Assembly: GCF_009828025.1 (NCBI RefSeq)
Contig: NZ_WTYA01000006.1
Span: 124,001 to 188,000, forward strand
Direction of reading: 5' to 3'
DNA: 64,000 nt
DNA from: Qipengyuania algicida
GTDB lineage: Bacteria > Pseudomonadota > Alphaproteobacteria > Sphingomonadales > Sphingomonadaceae
The translations under genes were made by a program, and so were the position numbers. The notes beneath the pieces are model-generated. The model was not told the origin of the DNA, searched no databases, and worked only from the letters and a program-made list of their open reading frames with translations. This document shows, piece by piece, positions 46,880 to 55,815 of this stretch (within the stretch, counting starts at the first letter, position 1; every line of letters starts with the position of its first letter).

Positions 46880-47907
46880 CCCTTCTTAAGGCATTCACGA
46901 CCGAGAAGTTCCGCAATCTGAACCGCATTCAATGCAGCACCCTTGCGCAGATTGTCCGACACGCACCAAAGCGAAAGGCCATTGTCGACGGTCGGGTCTT
47001 CACGCACGCGACTGATATAGGTTGCGCTGTCGCCAGCGGCCTCAACGGGGGTGATGTATCCGCCATCCTCACGCTTGTCGATGAGCATGCAGCCCGGTGC
47101 CTCGCGCAGGATATCCTGCGCCTGAGTGGCCGAAATCTCGTTCTCGAACTCGATATTCACCGCCTCGGAATGACCGACGAACACCGGCACGCGCACACAG
47201 GTGGCGCTCATCTTGATCTTGGGGTCGAGGATCTTCTTCGTTTCGACCACCATCTTCCATTCTTCCTTGGTCGAGCCATCATCTAGGAAGACATCGATGT
47301 GAGGAATCACGTTGAAAGCGATCTGCTTGGTAAACTTTACCGGCTCCAGCGGATCGCCGACGAAGATAGCGCGGCTCTGCTGGAACAGCTCGTCCATACC
47401 GGCTTTGCCTGCGCCGGAAACTGACTGATAGGTCGAGACAACCACGCGCTTTATCTTCGCCGCATCGTGCAGCGGTTTGAGCGCGACGACAAGCTGCGCA
47501 GTTGAACAGTTGGGATTGGCGATAATGTTGCGCTTTGAATATTCGTGGATCGCTTCCGGATTGACCTCGGGTACGATCAGCGGAATGTCCGGGTCCATGC
47601 GATAGAGCGAGCTGTTATCGATCACCACGCAGCCAGCCGCAGCCGCCTTGGGCGCGTATTCCCTGGCCGGGCCGGAGCCTGCCGCGAACAGCGCAATATC
47701 CCAACCCGTGAAGTCGAAATGCTCGATATTCTTGCATTTGAGCATCTTCCCGGTGTCACCGAATTCGACCTCAGAGCCTTGCGAACGACTGGAAGCAACA
47801 GCTGCAATCTCGTCGCAGGGAAATTCCCGCTCGGCGAGCACTTGCATCATTTCGCGCCCGACATTCCCGGTCGCGCCAACGATGACCACGCGATAACCCA
47901 ATTGCAT
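46876..47907 (-). CDS. asd: Aspartate-semialdehyde dehydrogenase
   Basis: NADPH-dependent step in synthesis of lysine, threonine, methionine and diaminopimelate. VVIVGATGNVGREMMQVL cofactor loop, catalytic Cys in NPNCSTAQLVV, and CVRVPVFVGHSEAVNIEFE. 343 residues, the usual length. Start MQLGYRVVIVGATG. The only central aspartate-pathway gene in the window. Confidence 0.96.
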   Translation of the reverse strand: MQLGYRVVIVGATGNVGREMMQVLAEREFPCDEIAAVASSRSQGSEVEFGDTGKMLKCKNIEHFDFTGWDIALFAAGSGPAREYAPKAAAAGCVVIDNSSLYRMDPDIPLIVPEVNPEAIHEYSKRNIIANPNCSTAQLVVALKPLHDAAKIKRVVVSTYQSVSGAGKAGMDELFQQSRAIFVGDPLEPVKFTKQIAFNVIPHIDVFLDDGSTKEEWKMVVETKKILDPKIKMSATCVRVPVFVGHSEAVNIEFENEISATQAQDILREAPGCMLIDKREDGGYITPVEAAGDSATYISRVREDPTVDNGLSLWCVSDNLRKGAALNAVQIAELLGRECLKKG

Positions 47908-48010
47908 TCTCCTGCTACGTTTTGTGCTGCTGCCCTAGCGGCAGAGACGGGCCAAGCCGAGATAATTCCACTTCACTCGCATCAAGTCGCAGGTGCAGAC
48001 ACCGAAAACT

Positions 48011-49261
48011 TTAGATGATGCTTCCAAAGTGAAGCGCAAGGGTCGGCGCTGTGACAGCGTTGCCGACCGCCCCGACCAGATAAAGGACAAGCATAGTCGC
48101 GCCCGCGAGTGACCCGATCAGACCGACCAAAGCTATCCAGCGCGGCCCGGTTCCGCGGTGCCATGCAATGATATTCACCAGAGCGAAGATGGTCAGAAAA
48201 ACAAAACTGCCACCTTCCACCAGCGCCTGAATTCCGCCCACCAAAGTAAGCACCATGGCCGCACCCGAAATCACCAATGTTCCAAACCACGGTACGCCGT
48301 CTTCGTCCTTGCGGGCGAATAGCGTCGGCATCGCACCTTCGCTCGCAGCATGTTCAGCGAGACGGGCGGTCGCGAAAATGGTCGCGTTGATCGCCGAACC
48401 TGCAGAAAAGGTCGCAGCAATCGATACCGCGACGAAGCCGGCTACGCCCAATGCCTCACGCCCGGCAACAGCCAGAGCAACCTCCTCATGCCGGACGATT
48501 GCGGGTGCCCCTGCGAGCATCACCGCCCCCAGTGCGACCATAATATAGGTCAGCGTCGTCACCACGATGGCCGCAGGCATGGCGATACGGATCGTGCGCG
48601 AGGGATGGACCATCTCGTCGTAATCGTAGCTCAGCAGTTGGAAACCTTCATAGGCCATGAACACCACACCCATGCCCACCAGCGCACCGCCCAGCCCCAC
48701 TGGCTGGTCGCGATCAAGCACGAGTTGCTGTGGATTCCAATGCGCCAACCCGAAAACGGCCAGGCCAAGCAGGATCGCCAGCTTACCCCATACAGCCACC
48801 TTCTCCAGCACAGTCGCTTCATGCGCACCGATAAGGTTGATGCCAGCCAGCACTGCAATGGCGACAATACCTGAGGCCAGCTTTACCCATTCGGGCGCCC
48901 CGAAGACATAGGCGGCATACGACCCGAAGGTCACCGCATAAACCGAGACGGTGAAGATATAGCCGATCAGCAACGCCCATACGGTGATGCGCGCCGCCCG
49001 GTGCCAGCCGATTTCCTGAAGAAAGGTATAGGATCCACCCGGCTCGTCGAACTGCCGGGTCAGCGTAGAATAAGAATGACCTGAGGCAAGTGCGACCACC
49101 CCTCCGATCAGGAAGCTCAGCCAAGCCCATTCACCCGCGACCGAAATCACCACGCCGAGCGTAGAGAAAATTCCCCCACCGATCATTCCCCCAACAGCCA
49201 TCGCCCAGGCTCCGCCGAGCCCGAGGGAGTGATTCTGGGATGGAGTCTCACCCTCGCTCAT
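48011..49261 (-). CDS. APC-family amino acid permease
   Basis: 416-residue inner-membrane transporter with about twelve hydrophobic helices. The N-terminal GLGGAWAMAVGGMIGGGIFSTLG is the classic APC helix-1 motif, with FDEPGGSYTFLQEIG and YEGFQLLSYDYDEM following. Probably imports amino acids by proton symport. ATG 49261 overlaps the stop of an S9 peptidase gene by four bases, so the peptidase and permease are coupled, consistent with using amino acids freed from peptides. Confidence 0.88.
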   Translation of the reverse strand: MSEGETPSQNHSLGLGGAWAMAVGGMIGGGIFSTLGVVISVAGEWAWLSFLIGGVVALASGHSYSTLTRQFDEPGGSYTFLQEIGWHRAARITVWALLIGYIFTVSVYAVTFGSYAAYVFGAPEWVKLASGIVAIAVLAGINLIGAHEATVLEKVAVWGKLAILLGLAVFGLAHWNPQQLVLDRDQPVGLGGALVGMGVVFMAYEGFQLLSYDYDEMVHPSRTIRIAMPAAIVVTTLTYIMVALGAVMLAGAPAIVRHEEVALAVAGREALGVAGFVAVSIAATFSAGSAINATIFATARLAEHAASEGAMPTLFARKDEDGVPWFGTLVISGAAMVLTLVGGIQALVEGGSFVFLTIFALVNIIAWHRGTGPRWIALVGLIGSLAGATMLVLYLVGAVGNAVTAPTLALHFGSII

Positions 49262-51480
49262 TCAGGTGGCGTCACTCCATGGGCGGCGAGGAAATTCATG
49301 ATCGTGTGCCACAGATGCGGACTGACCTTGGGGCCGCCCACGCCATGGGTTTCGCCTGGATAGAACATCATTGAGAACGGCTTGTCGGCGTGCTGGAGCT
49401 TGGCCGCCAGTTCGGTCGAATTGGCGAACACAACATTGTCGTCGCTCATGCCGTGAAGCAGCAGCATCGGATCGTCGATCTTCTCCGCCGGGAGCAATGC
49501 GCTGGCCTTGCCATAGGCAGCCTGATCCGTCTTCGGATTACCCATGTAGCGTTCGGTGTAAGCAGTGTCATAAAGCTCCCACCGCGTTACAGGAGCGCCA
49601 GCAATCCCTGCAGCATATAGGCCCGGATCGGCCTCAAGCATTCTCAAGGTCATGTAGCCGCCATACGACCAGCCATAGATCGCGATCTTGTCCGGATCGA
49701 CGAATGGCAAAGTCTTGAGATATTCGGCGCCGACCTTCTGATCGGCGACTTCAGGCGTACCCATGTCGTGATAGATCGGCTTTTCGAACGCCACACCGCG
49801 ATTGTAACTTCCGCGGTTGTCGATCTCGAACACGATATAACCCTTGGCGACTATCGCCTGCTCAAGCGGGTTGTTCCAGCCCTTGGTGACGGTCTGCACA
49901 TGCGGGCCGCCGTAGTGCATGAAGAACACCGGATAGCGCTTGCCCTTCTCCATCACCGGTTTGATCATCCGCCAATGAAGTGTCTGCCCGTCCTCCGCCT
50001 TGAGCGTGCCGAATTCCTCAGGCCGCTGCTCGTCCTTGTACGGCGCATAGGGGTGGTCGCCCGTCACCGCGTTTTCGGAAATCCATGTCAACCGATTGCC
50101 GGACTCGTCGGCGAGATATGACTGCGGTGGCTGCGTCTCGGATGAGCGCGAGACCAGCAGAGTGCGTGCCTGCTTGTCCATGCTGGCATTGTTGACGAAG
50201 GCTGGATCGGTCAGGCGTTTTGGCGCGTCGGGATGCGCAAGATCAATCTCGTAAACCTGCGTTGCCAGCACATCGTCCTTGTTGGCGGTGAAAAACACGC
50301 GTCCGTCCTTCTGATCGACTCCGTCGAGCGATGTCACCACCCACGGCCCCCTTGTAAGCTGGATGAACTTGCCATTCTTGAAGTGATAAAGGTGGCCAAA
50401 TCCATCACGTTCCGACCACCACACCAGGCTGCCATCGTTCAGCCACTTGTAGTTGCTGGTAAGGTTGATCCAGTGCCCCTTCGCGGCATTCTCGGTGAAC
50501 AGCACCGTAGCCTTGCCGGTCGCGGGATCGACACTGAGCATGTCGAGCCGGTCCTGCACCCGGTTGAGACGCTGGACGTACAGAGTCTTGCCGTCCTTGG
50601 CCCAGTCGACACGGGCGAGGTAGAAGTCCTTGTCACTGCCGAGATCGACTTCGACCTTGTTGCTCCCGTCCGGGTCCATCACCCACAAAGAAACGAGCGC
50701 ATTGGGCGTCCCTGCCGCCGGATAGCGTTGATGTGTGACCGTCGACGCATCGGCACCAATGGCAAGGCGCGTCACCACATCGACAGGAGCCTCGTCGAAC
50801 CTTTCGACCGCGATCCGCTTGTCCTGCGGTGACCACCAATAGCCGGCCAGTCGATCCAGTTCTTCCTGCGCGACGAATTCAGCTTCGCCCCAGTGAACCG
50901 TATCGGAAGCTTCCTCTGGCGTCACCGGTTTCGCTTCTGCGCCACCTACCGCTCCGATCCACAATCGGCGATCGCGCACGAAAGAGAGGAACTTGCCGGT
51001 CTGCGACAGAGCAGGATTGAGTTCGCTCTCCGGCGTATTGGTCAGACGATGGACGGTGCCGTTGAGCCCAGCGAGATAAAGATCCCCATCGATCGGGACG
51101 AGAATCGATTTGCTGTCCGGACTCCAGAAATACGTCACGATCCCCTTGAGCTTGCCGATGCGCAGACGCTCGCGTTGCATCTTCTCCGCCTCGGACAGGG
51201 CCTGCCCGGTGCCGACCTTCTGGCTGTCGACCAGCATCGACCATTGCCCGTTCTCGCGGTTGTAACCCCATAAGTCGTAGCGATCCTTGTCGTCCGCGCG
51301 ATTGCGCAGGACAGTCAGCCACTTGCCGTCGGGCGAAAGCTTCACCCCGCGCGGTGCTTCGCCGCTGAGGCTGGGGCTGGCAAAGACGCGTTCGAAAGTA
51401 AGCTTCATGGGTGCGCGATCCTGTGCGTGGAGCGGAGCGGTCAATGCAACGGCGGCAACGGCTAGGGTGAAACGACGCAA
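49258..51480 (-). CDS. DPP-IV-type S9 prolyl oligopeptidase family peptidase
   Basis: Exported serine peptidase. The TTG 51480 start, nine bases after GGGGAG, gives a clear signal peptide (RRFTLAVAAVALTAPLHAQ). A beta-propeller follows (DPPIV N-terminal domain, about 100-450), then a catalytic domain with Ser in YGWSYGGYMTLR, Asp in GMSDDNVVF and His in PGETHGVGG. About 740 residues, right for DPP-IV and acylaminoacyl peptidases. It probably cleaves Xaa-Pro dipeptides in the periplasm. Confidence 0.9.
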   Translation of the reverse strand: MRRFTLAVAAVALTAPLHAQDRAPMKLTFERVFASPSLSGEAPRGVKLSPDGKWLTVLRNRADDKDRYDLWGYNRENGQWSMLVDSQKVGTGQALSEAEKMQRERLRIGKLKGIVTYFWSPDSKSILVPIDGDLYLAGLNGTVHRLTNTPESELNPALSQTGKFLSFVRDRRLWIGAVGGAEAKPVTPEEASDTVHWGEAEFVAQEELDRLAGYWWSPQDKRIAVERFDEAPVDVVTRLAIGADASTVTHQRYPAAGTPNALVSLWVMDPDGSNKVEVDLGSDKDFYLARVDWAKDGKTLYVQRLNRVQDRLDMLSVDPATGKATVLFTENAAKGHWINLTSNYKWLNDGSLVWWSERDGFGHLYHFKNGKFIQLTRGPWVVTSLDGVDQKDGRVFFTANKDDVLATQVYEIDLAHPDAPKRLTDPAFVNNASMDKQARTLLVSRSSETQPPQSYLADESGNRLTWISENAVTGDHPYAPYKDEQRPEEFGTLKAEDGQTLHWRMIKPVMEKGKRYPVFFMHYGGPHVQTVTKGWNNPLEQAIVAKGYIVFEIDNRGSYNRGVAFEKPIYHDMGTPEVADQKVGAEYLKTLPFVDPDKIAIYGWSYGGYMTLRMLEADPGLYAAGIAGAPVTRWELYDTAYTERYMGNPKTDQAAYGKASALLPAEKIDDPMLLLHGMSDDNVVFANSTELAAKLQHADKPFSMMFYPGETHGVGGPKVSPHLWHTIMNFLAAHGVTPPE

Positions 51481-51551
51481 GACTTTGAACTCCCCGGATT
51501 TGAATTTCCGGGAGCAATGCCGCCTTGAACCAATGCTCGCAAGTAGGATGG

Positions 51552-51591
51552 GAAAAAGAAAAGGGCGGCGCTCCCTTCGGAGGCCGCCCTT
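51552..51591 (-). terminator. Rho-independent terminator after rplS
   Basis: On the minus strand a stem AAGGGCGGC / GCCGCCCTT, with an inner CTCC/GGAG pairing and one bulge, followed by a T-rich run (CTTTTCTTTTTC). It starts 24 bases past the rplS stop and separates it from the S9 peptidase gene. Confidence 0.85.
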
Positions 51592-51615
51592 CCCTATATC
51601 TCGGTCGTGCAAGCT

Positions 51616-51984
51616 TTACGCCTTGGGCGCATTCTCGCGACGCTCGGCGATACGCGCCGATTTACCCGTGCGGCCACGCAGATAGTACAGCTTGGCACGC
51701 CGCACGATACCACGACGCACCACGGTGATGCTGTCGACGATCGGCGAGTAAAGCGGGAAGACGCGCTCGACGCCCTCGCCGAAGCTCATCTTGCGGACGG
51801 TGAAGTTCGAACCCATGCCGCGGTTCGAACGGGCGATCACCACGCCTTCGAAATTCTGGACGCGCTCACGGGTGCCTTCGACAACCTTCACGCCTACGCG
51901 CACCGTATCACCGGCACGAAATTCGGGGATGTCCTTCCCCAGGTTCTCGATAGCCTCAGCCTCGAGCTGTTGAATCAGGTTCAT
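51616..51984 (-). CDS. rplS: 50S ribosomal protein L19
   Basis: 122 residues: [25 protein letters not shown] start, [25 protein letters not shown], then [21 protein letters not shown]. The end [16 protein letters not shown] is typical. Follows the trmD gene but is separated from it by 374 bases containing a decayed trmD remnant, so it may no longer share the ffh-trmD transcript. Confidence 0.97.
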   Translation of the reverse strand: MNLIQQLEAEAIENLGKDIPEFRAGDTVRVGVKVVEGTRERVQNFEGVVIARSNRGMGSNFTVRKMSFGEGVERVFPLYSPIVDSITVVRRGIVRRAKLYYLRGRTGKSARIAERRENAPKA

Positions 51985-52023
51985 CTGCCTGTCCTCAAAT
52001 ATCCACCGCGCGCCAGAGGCAGG

Positions 52024-52173
52024 TCAGACCCGAGCGTTCCTGTAACGCCCCCAAAGGTCTGGCCTGCATAACCGTATATCGTCTTCGCCGCGTTGCTTGC
52101 GCTACGCAGCGATTTCCGCGTGATCCCCCGATCGCAGCAATTCAGGGATAACGCCCCTTCCAAATTGAATGGC
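52024..52173 (-). pseudogene. Decayed 3' end of a second trmD
   Basis: On the minus strand, the stretch ending in TGA at 52024-52026 translates as GRGVIPELLRSGDHAEIAA, then a TAG at 52102-52104, then RKQRGEDDIRLCRPDLWGRY. This parallels the C-terminus of the intact TrmD upstream ([25 protein letters not shown]..., [10 protein letters not shown]). The TAG replaces the Trp of ANWRR. The nucleotide match is only partial, with many synonymous differences, so it is not a fresh tandem copy. It looks like the tail of the original rplS-linked trmD, left after replacement. Confidence 0.75.
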
Positions 52174-52358
52174 AGGGTTATGACCTGCCCGGAATCCGGA
52201 CCGTCATGAGTCGCGCGCCCTAGTGCGAAACATCTGCATTTGCAAGGTGAAATGAGTTCCGATCGAAGACCGGGTCGTCGACCGACCATTACCCCTTTTC
52301 GTTCAGATCGAAAACGGAGGAAATTGGCGAATTCCGATATTGCCTAGCCTGCACCGAC
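52174..52358. other. Spacer between trmD and its remnant
   Basis: About 185 bases without a frame of its own. It contains the small dyad GGCAGG-N7-CCTGCC near 52171-52189. Any further upstream trmD fragment here is too decayed to see by eye. Confidence 0.5.
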
Positions 52359-53072
52359 TCAGTCATCAAAACCATCCGTATCACTGCCACCAAAATAAGC
52401 CTTCCAAAGGTCCGGGCGGCGTTCGAGGGTGTCCGCCTGCGCTCGCTCCCGGCGCCAGTTTGCAATTCTGGCATGATCTCCCGATCGCAGGACTTCGGGT
52501 ATCTCGCGCCCATTCCACAGCGGCGGACGAGTGAATTGCGGGTGTTCCAGGAGACCATCCTCGAAGGACTCCTCAATTCCGCTGGCCGATGCCCCCATCA
52601 CGCCGGGCAGCAGGCGAATGCAAGCGTCGAGAATTGCCAGAGCAGCCGGTTCGCCGCCCGACAGCACGATGTCTGCGAGACTGACTTGCTCGATTTCGGG
52701 CCGCGCATCGAAGAAGCGTTCGTCAAAACCTTCAAAGCGACCGCATACGAATATGGCGCCCGGTCCTTGGGCGAGGTTCCGAATGCGTGCCTGCGAGATC
52801 GGCTTGCCACGCGGTGTCATCGCAAGCGCGGGCCGACCATCGGCGACGCTGTCATAGGCAGCGGCCAGCACATCGGCCTTCAACACCATACCTGCGCCGC
52901 CACCAGCTGGCGTATCGTCGACCGTGCGATGTTTGTCGGTGGCAAAATCGCGAATCTGCACTGTTTGACAGTTCCAGTCGCCGCGTTCGAGAGCTCGCCC
53001 GGCGAGTGATATGCCGAGTGGTCCGGGAAACATTTCCGGATATAGCGTCAGGATGGTGGCTGCGAATGTCAT
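52359..53072 (-). CDS. trmD: tRNA (guanine-37 N1) methyltransferase
   Basis: Makes m1G37, preventing frameshifts. ATG 53072 gives [17 protein letters not shown]. The SPOUT trefoil-knot motifs [22 protein letters not shown] and [14 protein letters not shown] are intact, and [15 protein letters not shown] ends the protein. 237 residues. The frame is open upstream (to 53225) but the family begins here. Upstream on the same strand is a LysR gene and not rimM, which is unusual. Confidence 0.96.
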   Translation of the reverse strand: MTFAATILTLYPEMFPGPLGISLAGRALERGDWNCQTVQIRDFATDKHRTVDDTPAGGGAGMVLKADVLAAAYDSVADGRPALAMTPRGKPISQARIRNLAQGPGAIFVCGRFEGFDERFFDARPEIEQVSLADIVLSGGEPAALAILDACIRLLPGVMGASASGIEESFEDGLLEHPQFTRPPLWNGREIPEVLRSGDHARIANWRRERAQADTLERRPDLWKAYFGGSDTDGFDD

Positions 53073-53110
53073 GCTTCGGCACATGCGGTCCGTTCGGCCA
53101 ATTGGCAAGA

Positions 53111-54022
53111 TCAGGCCTTGGGATGCGGCCTGCGCCGAACGAAATCGATGAATGCCCGTAGCGGCGGTGGGACAAGGCGGCGCCCCGGATAATACAGGAA
53201 TGGACCTGAAAACTCCGGCCACCAATCTGCCAGCACCGGTTCGAGTTCGCCCGATTTGAACAGCGGCTGTAACCAGTCCTCGAAGAGATAAACGATCCCC
53301 CCACCGGCAACCGCAGTTTGCACAACAAGCTCAATCCCTGCCCCTATAGTAACTATCATCGGTCCATCAGGGTCAACGAACAAGGTCTGACCGTCCTTTT
53401 CGAACTCCCACGTCGGCATGGACCCGCTGGCAAACCGTCCGCGCAGGCATGAATGGCGCAGCAGGTCGGCAGGAACTTGCGGTAGTCCCTTTCTATCAAG
53501 ATAGGATGGTGAAGCGGCAGCGGCGAAGCGTTGGCGACGCGGGCCAATCGGAATCGCGATCATATCCTGCTCGAGCCGTTCCTCATACCGGATCCCGGCA
53601 TCGCAGCCTGCAGCTACAACATCGACGAAGCTTTCGTCGATGTTGAGATCCAGCGTGATATCGGGGTGTGATGCAAGAAATTCCGGTACAATGTCCATCA
53701 GCGCCGAGCGAACGACACTGAGCGGGACATTGAGCGTCAGCTTTCCAGCAGGTCTCCCGCGCATATCTTCCAGCACGTCGAGGGCCGCGCTGACTTCGCC
53801 AAGCGCAGGGTCGAGCCGCTCGAACAGGCGACGCCCTGCCTCGGTCGTAGCCACCTTGCGAGTGGTACGGTTGAGCAATCGCATACCGACGCTTTCTTCC
53901 AGCCGCTTCACGGCATCGCTCAGCACCGATGCGCTTTGCTGACCGCTGACCGCCGCAGCCCGAAAGCCACCAGCCCTTACAACCGCAGCGAAGGCCGCAA
54001 GATCACTATAGTTCGCTCTCAT
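53111..54022 (-). CDS. LysR-family transcriptional regulator
   Basis: 303 residues. N-terminal HTH ([44 protein letters not shown]) and an effector-binding domain including [10 protein letters not shown] and the final [15 protein letters not shown]. Divergent from a PdxI-type reductase gene with a shared 96-base region holding a perfect inverted repeat, so it probably controls that gene. It stops 38 bases before trmD and may read into it. Confidence 0.92.
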   Translation of the reverse strand: MRANYSDLAAFAAVVRAGGFRAAAVSGQQSASVLSDAVKRLEESVGMRLLNRTTRKVATTEAGRRLFERLDPALGEVSAALDVLEDMRGRPAGKLTLNVPLSVVRSALMDIVPEFLASHPDITLDLNIDESFVDVVAAGCDAGIRYEERLEQDMIAIPIGPRRQRFAAAASPSYLDRKGLPQVPADLLRHSCLRGRFASGSMPTWEFEKDGQTLFVDPDGPMIVTIGAGIELVVQTAVAGGGIVYLFEDWLQPLFKSGELEPVLADWWPEFSGPFLYYPGRRLVPPPLRAFIDFVRRRPHPKA

Positions 54023-54023
54023 T

Positions 54024-54070
54024 GTTCGATAATCCGTACAGGGTGTAAGACAAAGAGGCAATTATCGAAC
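54024..54070 (+). promoter_or_regulatory. Perfect inverted repeat between LysR and reductase genes
   Basis: GTTCGATAAT (54024-54033) and ATTATCGAAC (54061-54070) are exact reverse complements, 27 bases apart, in the divergent promoter region. The left arm abuts the LysR start codon. The placement fits a LysR operator pair; binding itself is inference. Confidence 0.6.
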
Positions 54071-54118
54071 GCTAGCTTCTGCCCATATTGTGGTTCGCAG
54101 ATCTACAGGAGCATCGCC

Positions 54119-55006
54119 ATGAACAACGTGACCATAACGCCATCGTCATCCATCGTTGCCAGCGGAACATACACGCTGGGCGACCGCAAAGTGCACCGCA
54201 TGGGATATGGCGCGATGCAGCTTGCCGGACCGCATGTCTTCGGTCCGCCGAAGGATCGCACTGCCGCACAGGCGGTTCTGCAAGAAGCCATCGCAGTGGG
54301 CATCGATCATATCGATACCAGCGACTATTATGGCCCCCATGTCGTTAACGGACTGATCCGCGAGACCCTCGCCCCCTACCCCACACAGCTCACTATCGTG
54401 ACCAAGCTTGGAGCCCGCAGGGACGACCACGGCAATTGGCTACCATGGAACGATGCAGAGTCGCTTGAACGGGGGCTGATGGACAACCTGGAGCATCTTG
54501 GCGTCGATCAAATCGAAATCGCAAATCTGAGGCTGATGTTCGGAGAATCGCCGACCGAAGGCGATTTCATACCGATGCTGGAGACATTGATTAAGCTGCG
54601 CGACAAAGGTCTCTTGCGCCATATCGGTATAAGCAACGCCTTGCCCGTTCAGGTGCGGGAGGCGCGTGAAAGAACCGAAATCGCCTGCGTCCAGAATCAT
54701 TACAATCTCGCGCACCGCGAAGACGATGAACTGATCGACGAGCTCGCGCAGGCAGGCGTGGCCTATGTCCCATTTTTCCCTCTGGGAGGTTTTACCCCTC
54801 TCCAGTCGGACGCACTGCATGAGGTCGCAAGGGATTTGGATGTCAGTCCGATGCAAACGGCGCTCGCCTGGTTGCTACAGAGAAGCGAAAATATCCTGCT
54901 GATACCGGGCACGTCCTCGGTGGCACATTTGCATGAGAATATCGCCGCAGCCGACATTGATCTGCCAGATGCTGCGCTTGAAAAGCTTAACGCCATCGCA
55001 GGATGA
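54119..55006 (+). CDS. Aldo-keto reductase, PdxI/YdbC type
   Basis: NADPH-dependent reductase highly similar to E. coli YdbC (PdxI, pyridoxal reductase): VHRMGYGAMQLAGPHVFGPP, HIDTSDYYGPHVVN with catalytic Asp and Tyr, TIVTKLGARR with Lys, and YVPFFPLGGFTPLQ. As in YdbC, the usual tetrad His is replaced by Arg (IANLRLM). The end ILLIPGTSSVAHLHEN is also shared. ATG 54119 has AGGAG seven bases upstream. Likely reduces pyridoxal to pyridoxine; true substrate untested. The frame opens earlier, inside the LysR gene, and that part was rejected. Confidence 0.85.
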   Translation: MNNVTITPSSSIVASGTYTLGDRKVHRMGYGAMQLAGPHVFGPPKDRTAAQAVLQEAIAVGIDHIDTSDYYGPHVVNGLIRETLAPYPTQLTIVTKLGARRDDHGNWLPWNDAESLERGLMDNLEHLGVDQIEIANLRLMFGESPTEGDFIPMLETLIKLRDKGLLRHIGISNALPVQVREARERTEIACVQNHYNLAHREDDELIDELAQAGVAYVPFFPLGGFTPLQSDALHEVARDLDVSPMQTALAWLLQRSENILLIPGTSSVAHLHENIAAADIDLPDAALEKLNAIAG

Positions 55007-55029
55007 GAGACCGGGGGGCTACGCCGGAT

Positions 55030-55314
55030 CTATTTCTTACGTGGCCCCTCGAACCATCGAACCGCCGGTATGCCGCCGATTATTGCGAGCACGACTGCAA
55101 TCGCCAGCACCCATACCAGTGCCGCCACACCCGCCATATGCGACGCTTTTGCGAAGGCCGGACTCATCACGGCGAACGCTCCGACAAACGGTGCAAGGCG
55201 TCTACGCCAACCTTCAACCATCGCCGGAGCATAGCGCTTCATCAGCATGGCTGCGCAGGCTGCCAGCGTGCCGGACAGCAACGTCAGAACGACAAAGCCG
55301 ATGAGATAGATCAC
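55030..55314 (-). CDS. Small membrane protein linked to rimM
   Basis: 94 residues with two or three hydrophobic segments (MIYLIGFVVLTLLSGTLAA, MAGVAALVWVLAIAVVLAII) and a basic end. No family recognised. GTG 55314 lies three bases after the rimM stop, so it is probably cotranscribed with it. It ends 23 bases from the convergent reductase gene. Confidence 0.65.
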   Translation of the reverse strand: MIYLIGFVVLTLLSGTLAACAAMLMKRYAPAMVEGWRRRLAPFVGAFAVMSPAFAKASHMAGVAALVWVLAIAVVLAIIGGIPAVRWFEGPRKK

Positions 55315-55317
55315 CGC

Positions 55318-55806
55318 CTATTCCTCGGCAAAGTCGGCGCTGACCACCAGCAGAGTGTCATCCCATTCGGGCACCGCAACCGGCGTCAGCGGCACCATGA
55401 ATTTCTTGCCGTTGGGCCTTTCGATCTCGACAACATCGGTTGCGCCGAAATTTTCGACGGCGCACACCCGTCCGACCGTCTCGCCGTCGTCGGTGACTGC
55501 GGTCAGACCGATGAGATCGGAATGGTAGAATTCGCCATCGGCCAGCGGCGGAAGCGTGTCGCGCGAAACAGCCAGGAGCGTACCGCGCAGCGCCTCGGCT
55601 GCATTGCGGTCGACAACCTCGGTAAGGCGCGCGATTGCGCCTCCTTTGTTGTCGCTGCGTATCTTGGCGAGCGACAACGCGCCGTTATTGAAGCTCTTTT
55701 GCGATTTGAGACTGTCCAGCCCATCGCCGAACAGCTTCAGGCGCACCTCGCCCGTCACACCATGCGCGCCGGTAATGACGGCCAGCGTGACGGGCTTGGT
55801 GGACAT
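55318..55806 (-). CDS. rimM: Ribosome maturation factor RimM
   Basis: Assists 30S head maturation. 162 residues: VTLAVITGAHGVTGEVRLKLFG at the start, then EFYHSDLIGLTAV and the PRC-barrel tail (VVEIERPNGKKFMVPLTPVAV). Follows rpsP by nine bases. In the standard order the next gene would be trmD; here a 94-residue membrane gene and an inserted pair intervene. Confidence 0.95.
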   Translation of the reverse strand: MSTKPVTLAVITGAHGVTGEVRLKLFGDGLDSLKSQKSFNNGALSLAKIRSDNKGGAIARLTEVVDRNAAEALRGTLLAVSRDTLPPLADGEFYHSDLIGLTAVTDDGETVGRVCAVENFGATDVVEIERPNGKKFMVPLTPVAVPEWDDTLLVVSADFAEE

Positions 55807-55815
55807 GGAAGGTGC

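Noticed and set aside
53936..54118. Upstream extension of the PdxI-type reductase
   Set aside because: It would overlap the LysR gene on the other strand; ATG 54119 has a proper ribosome site and matches the family start.
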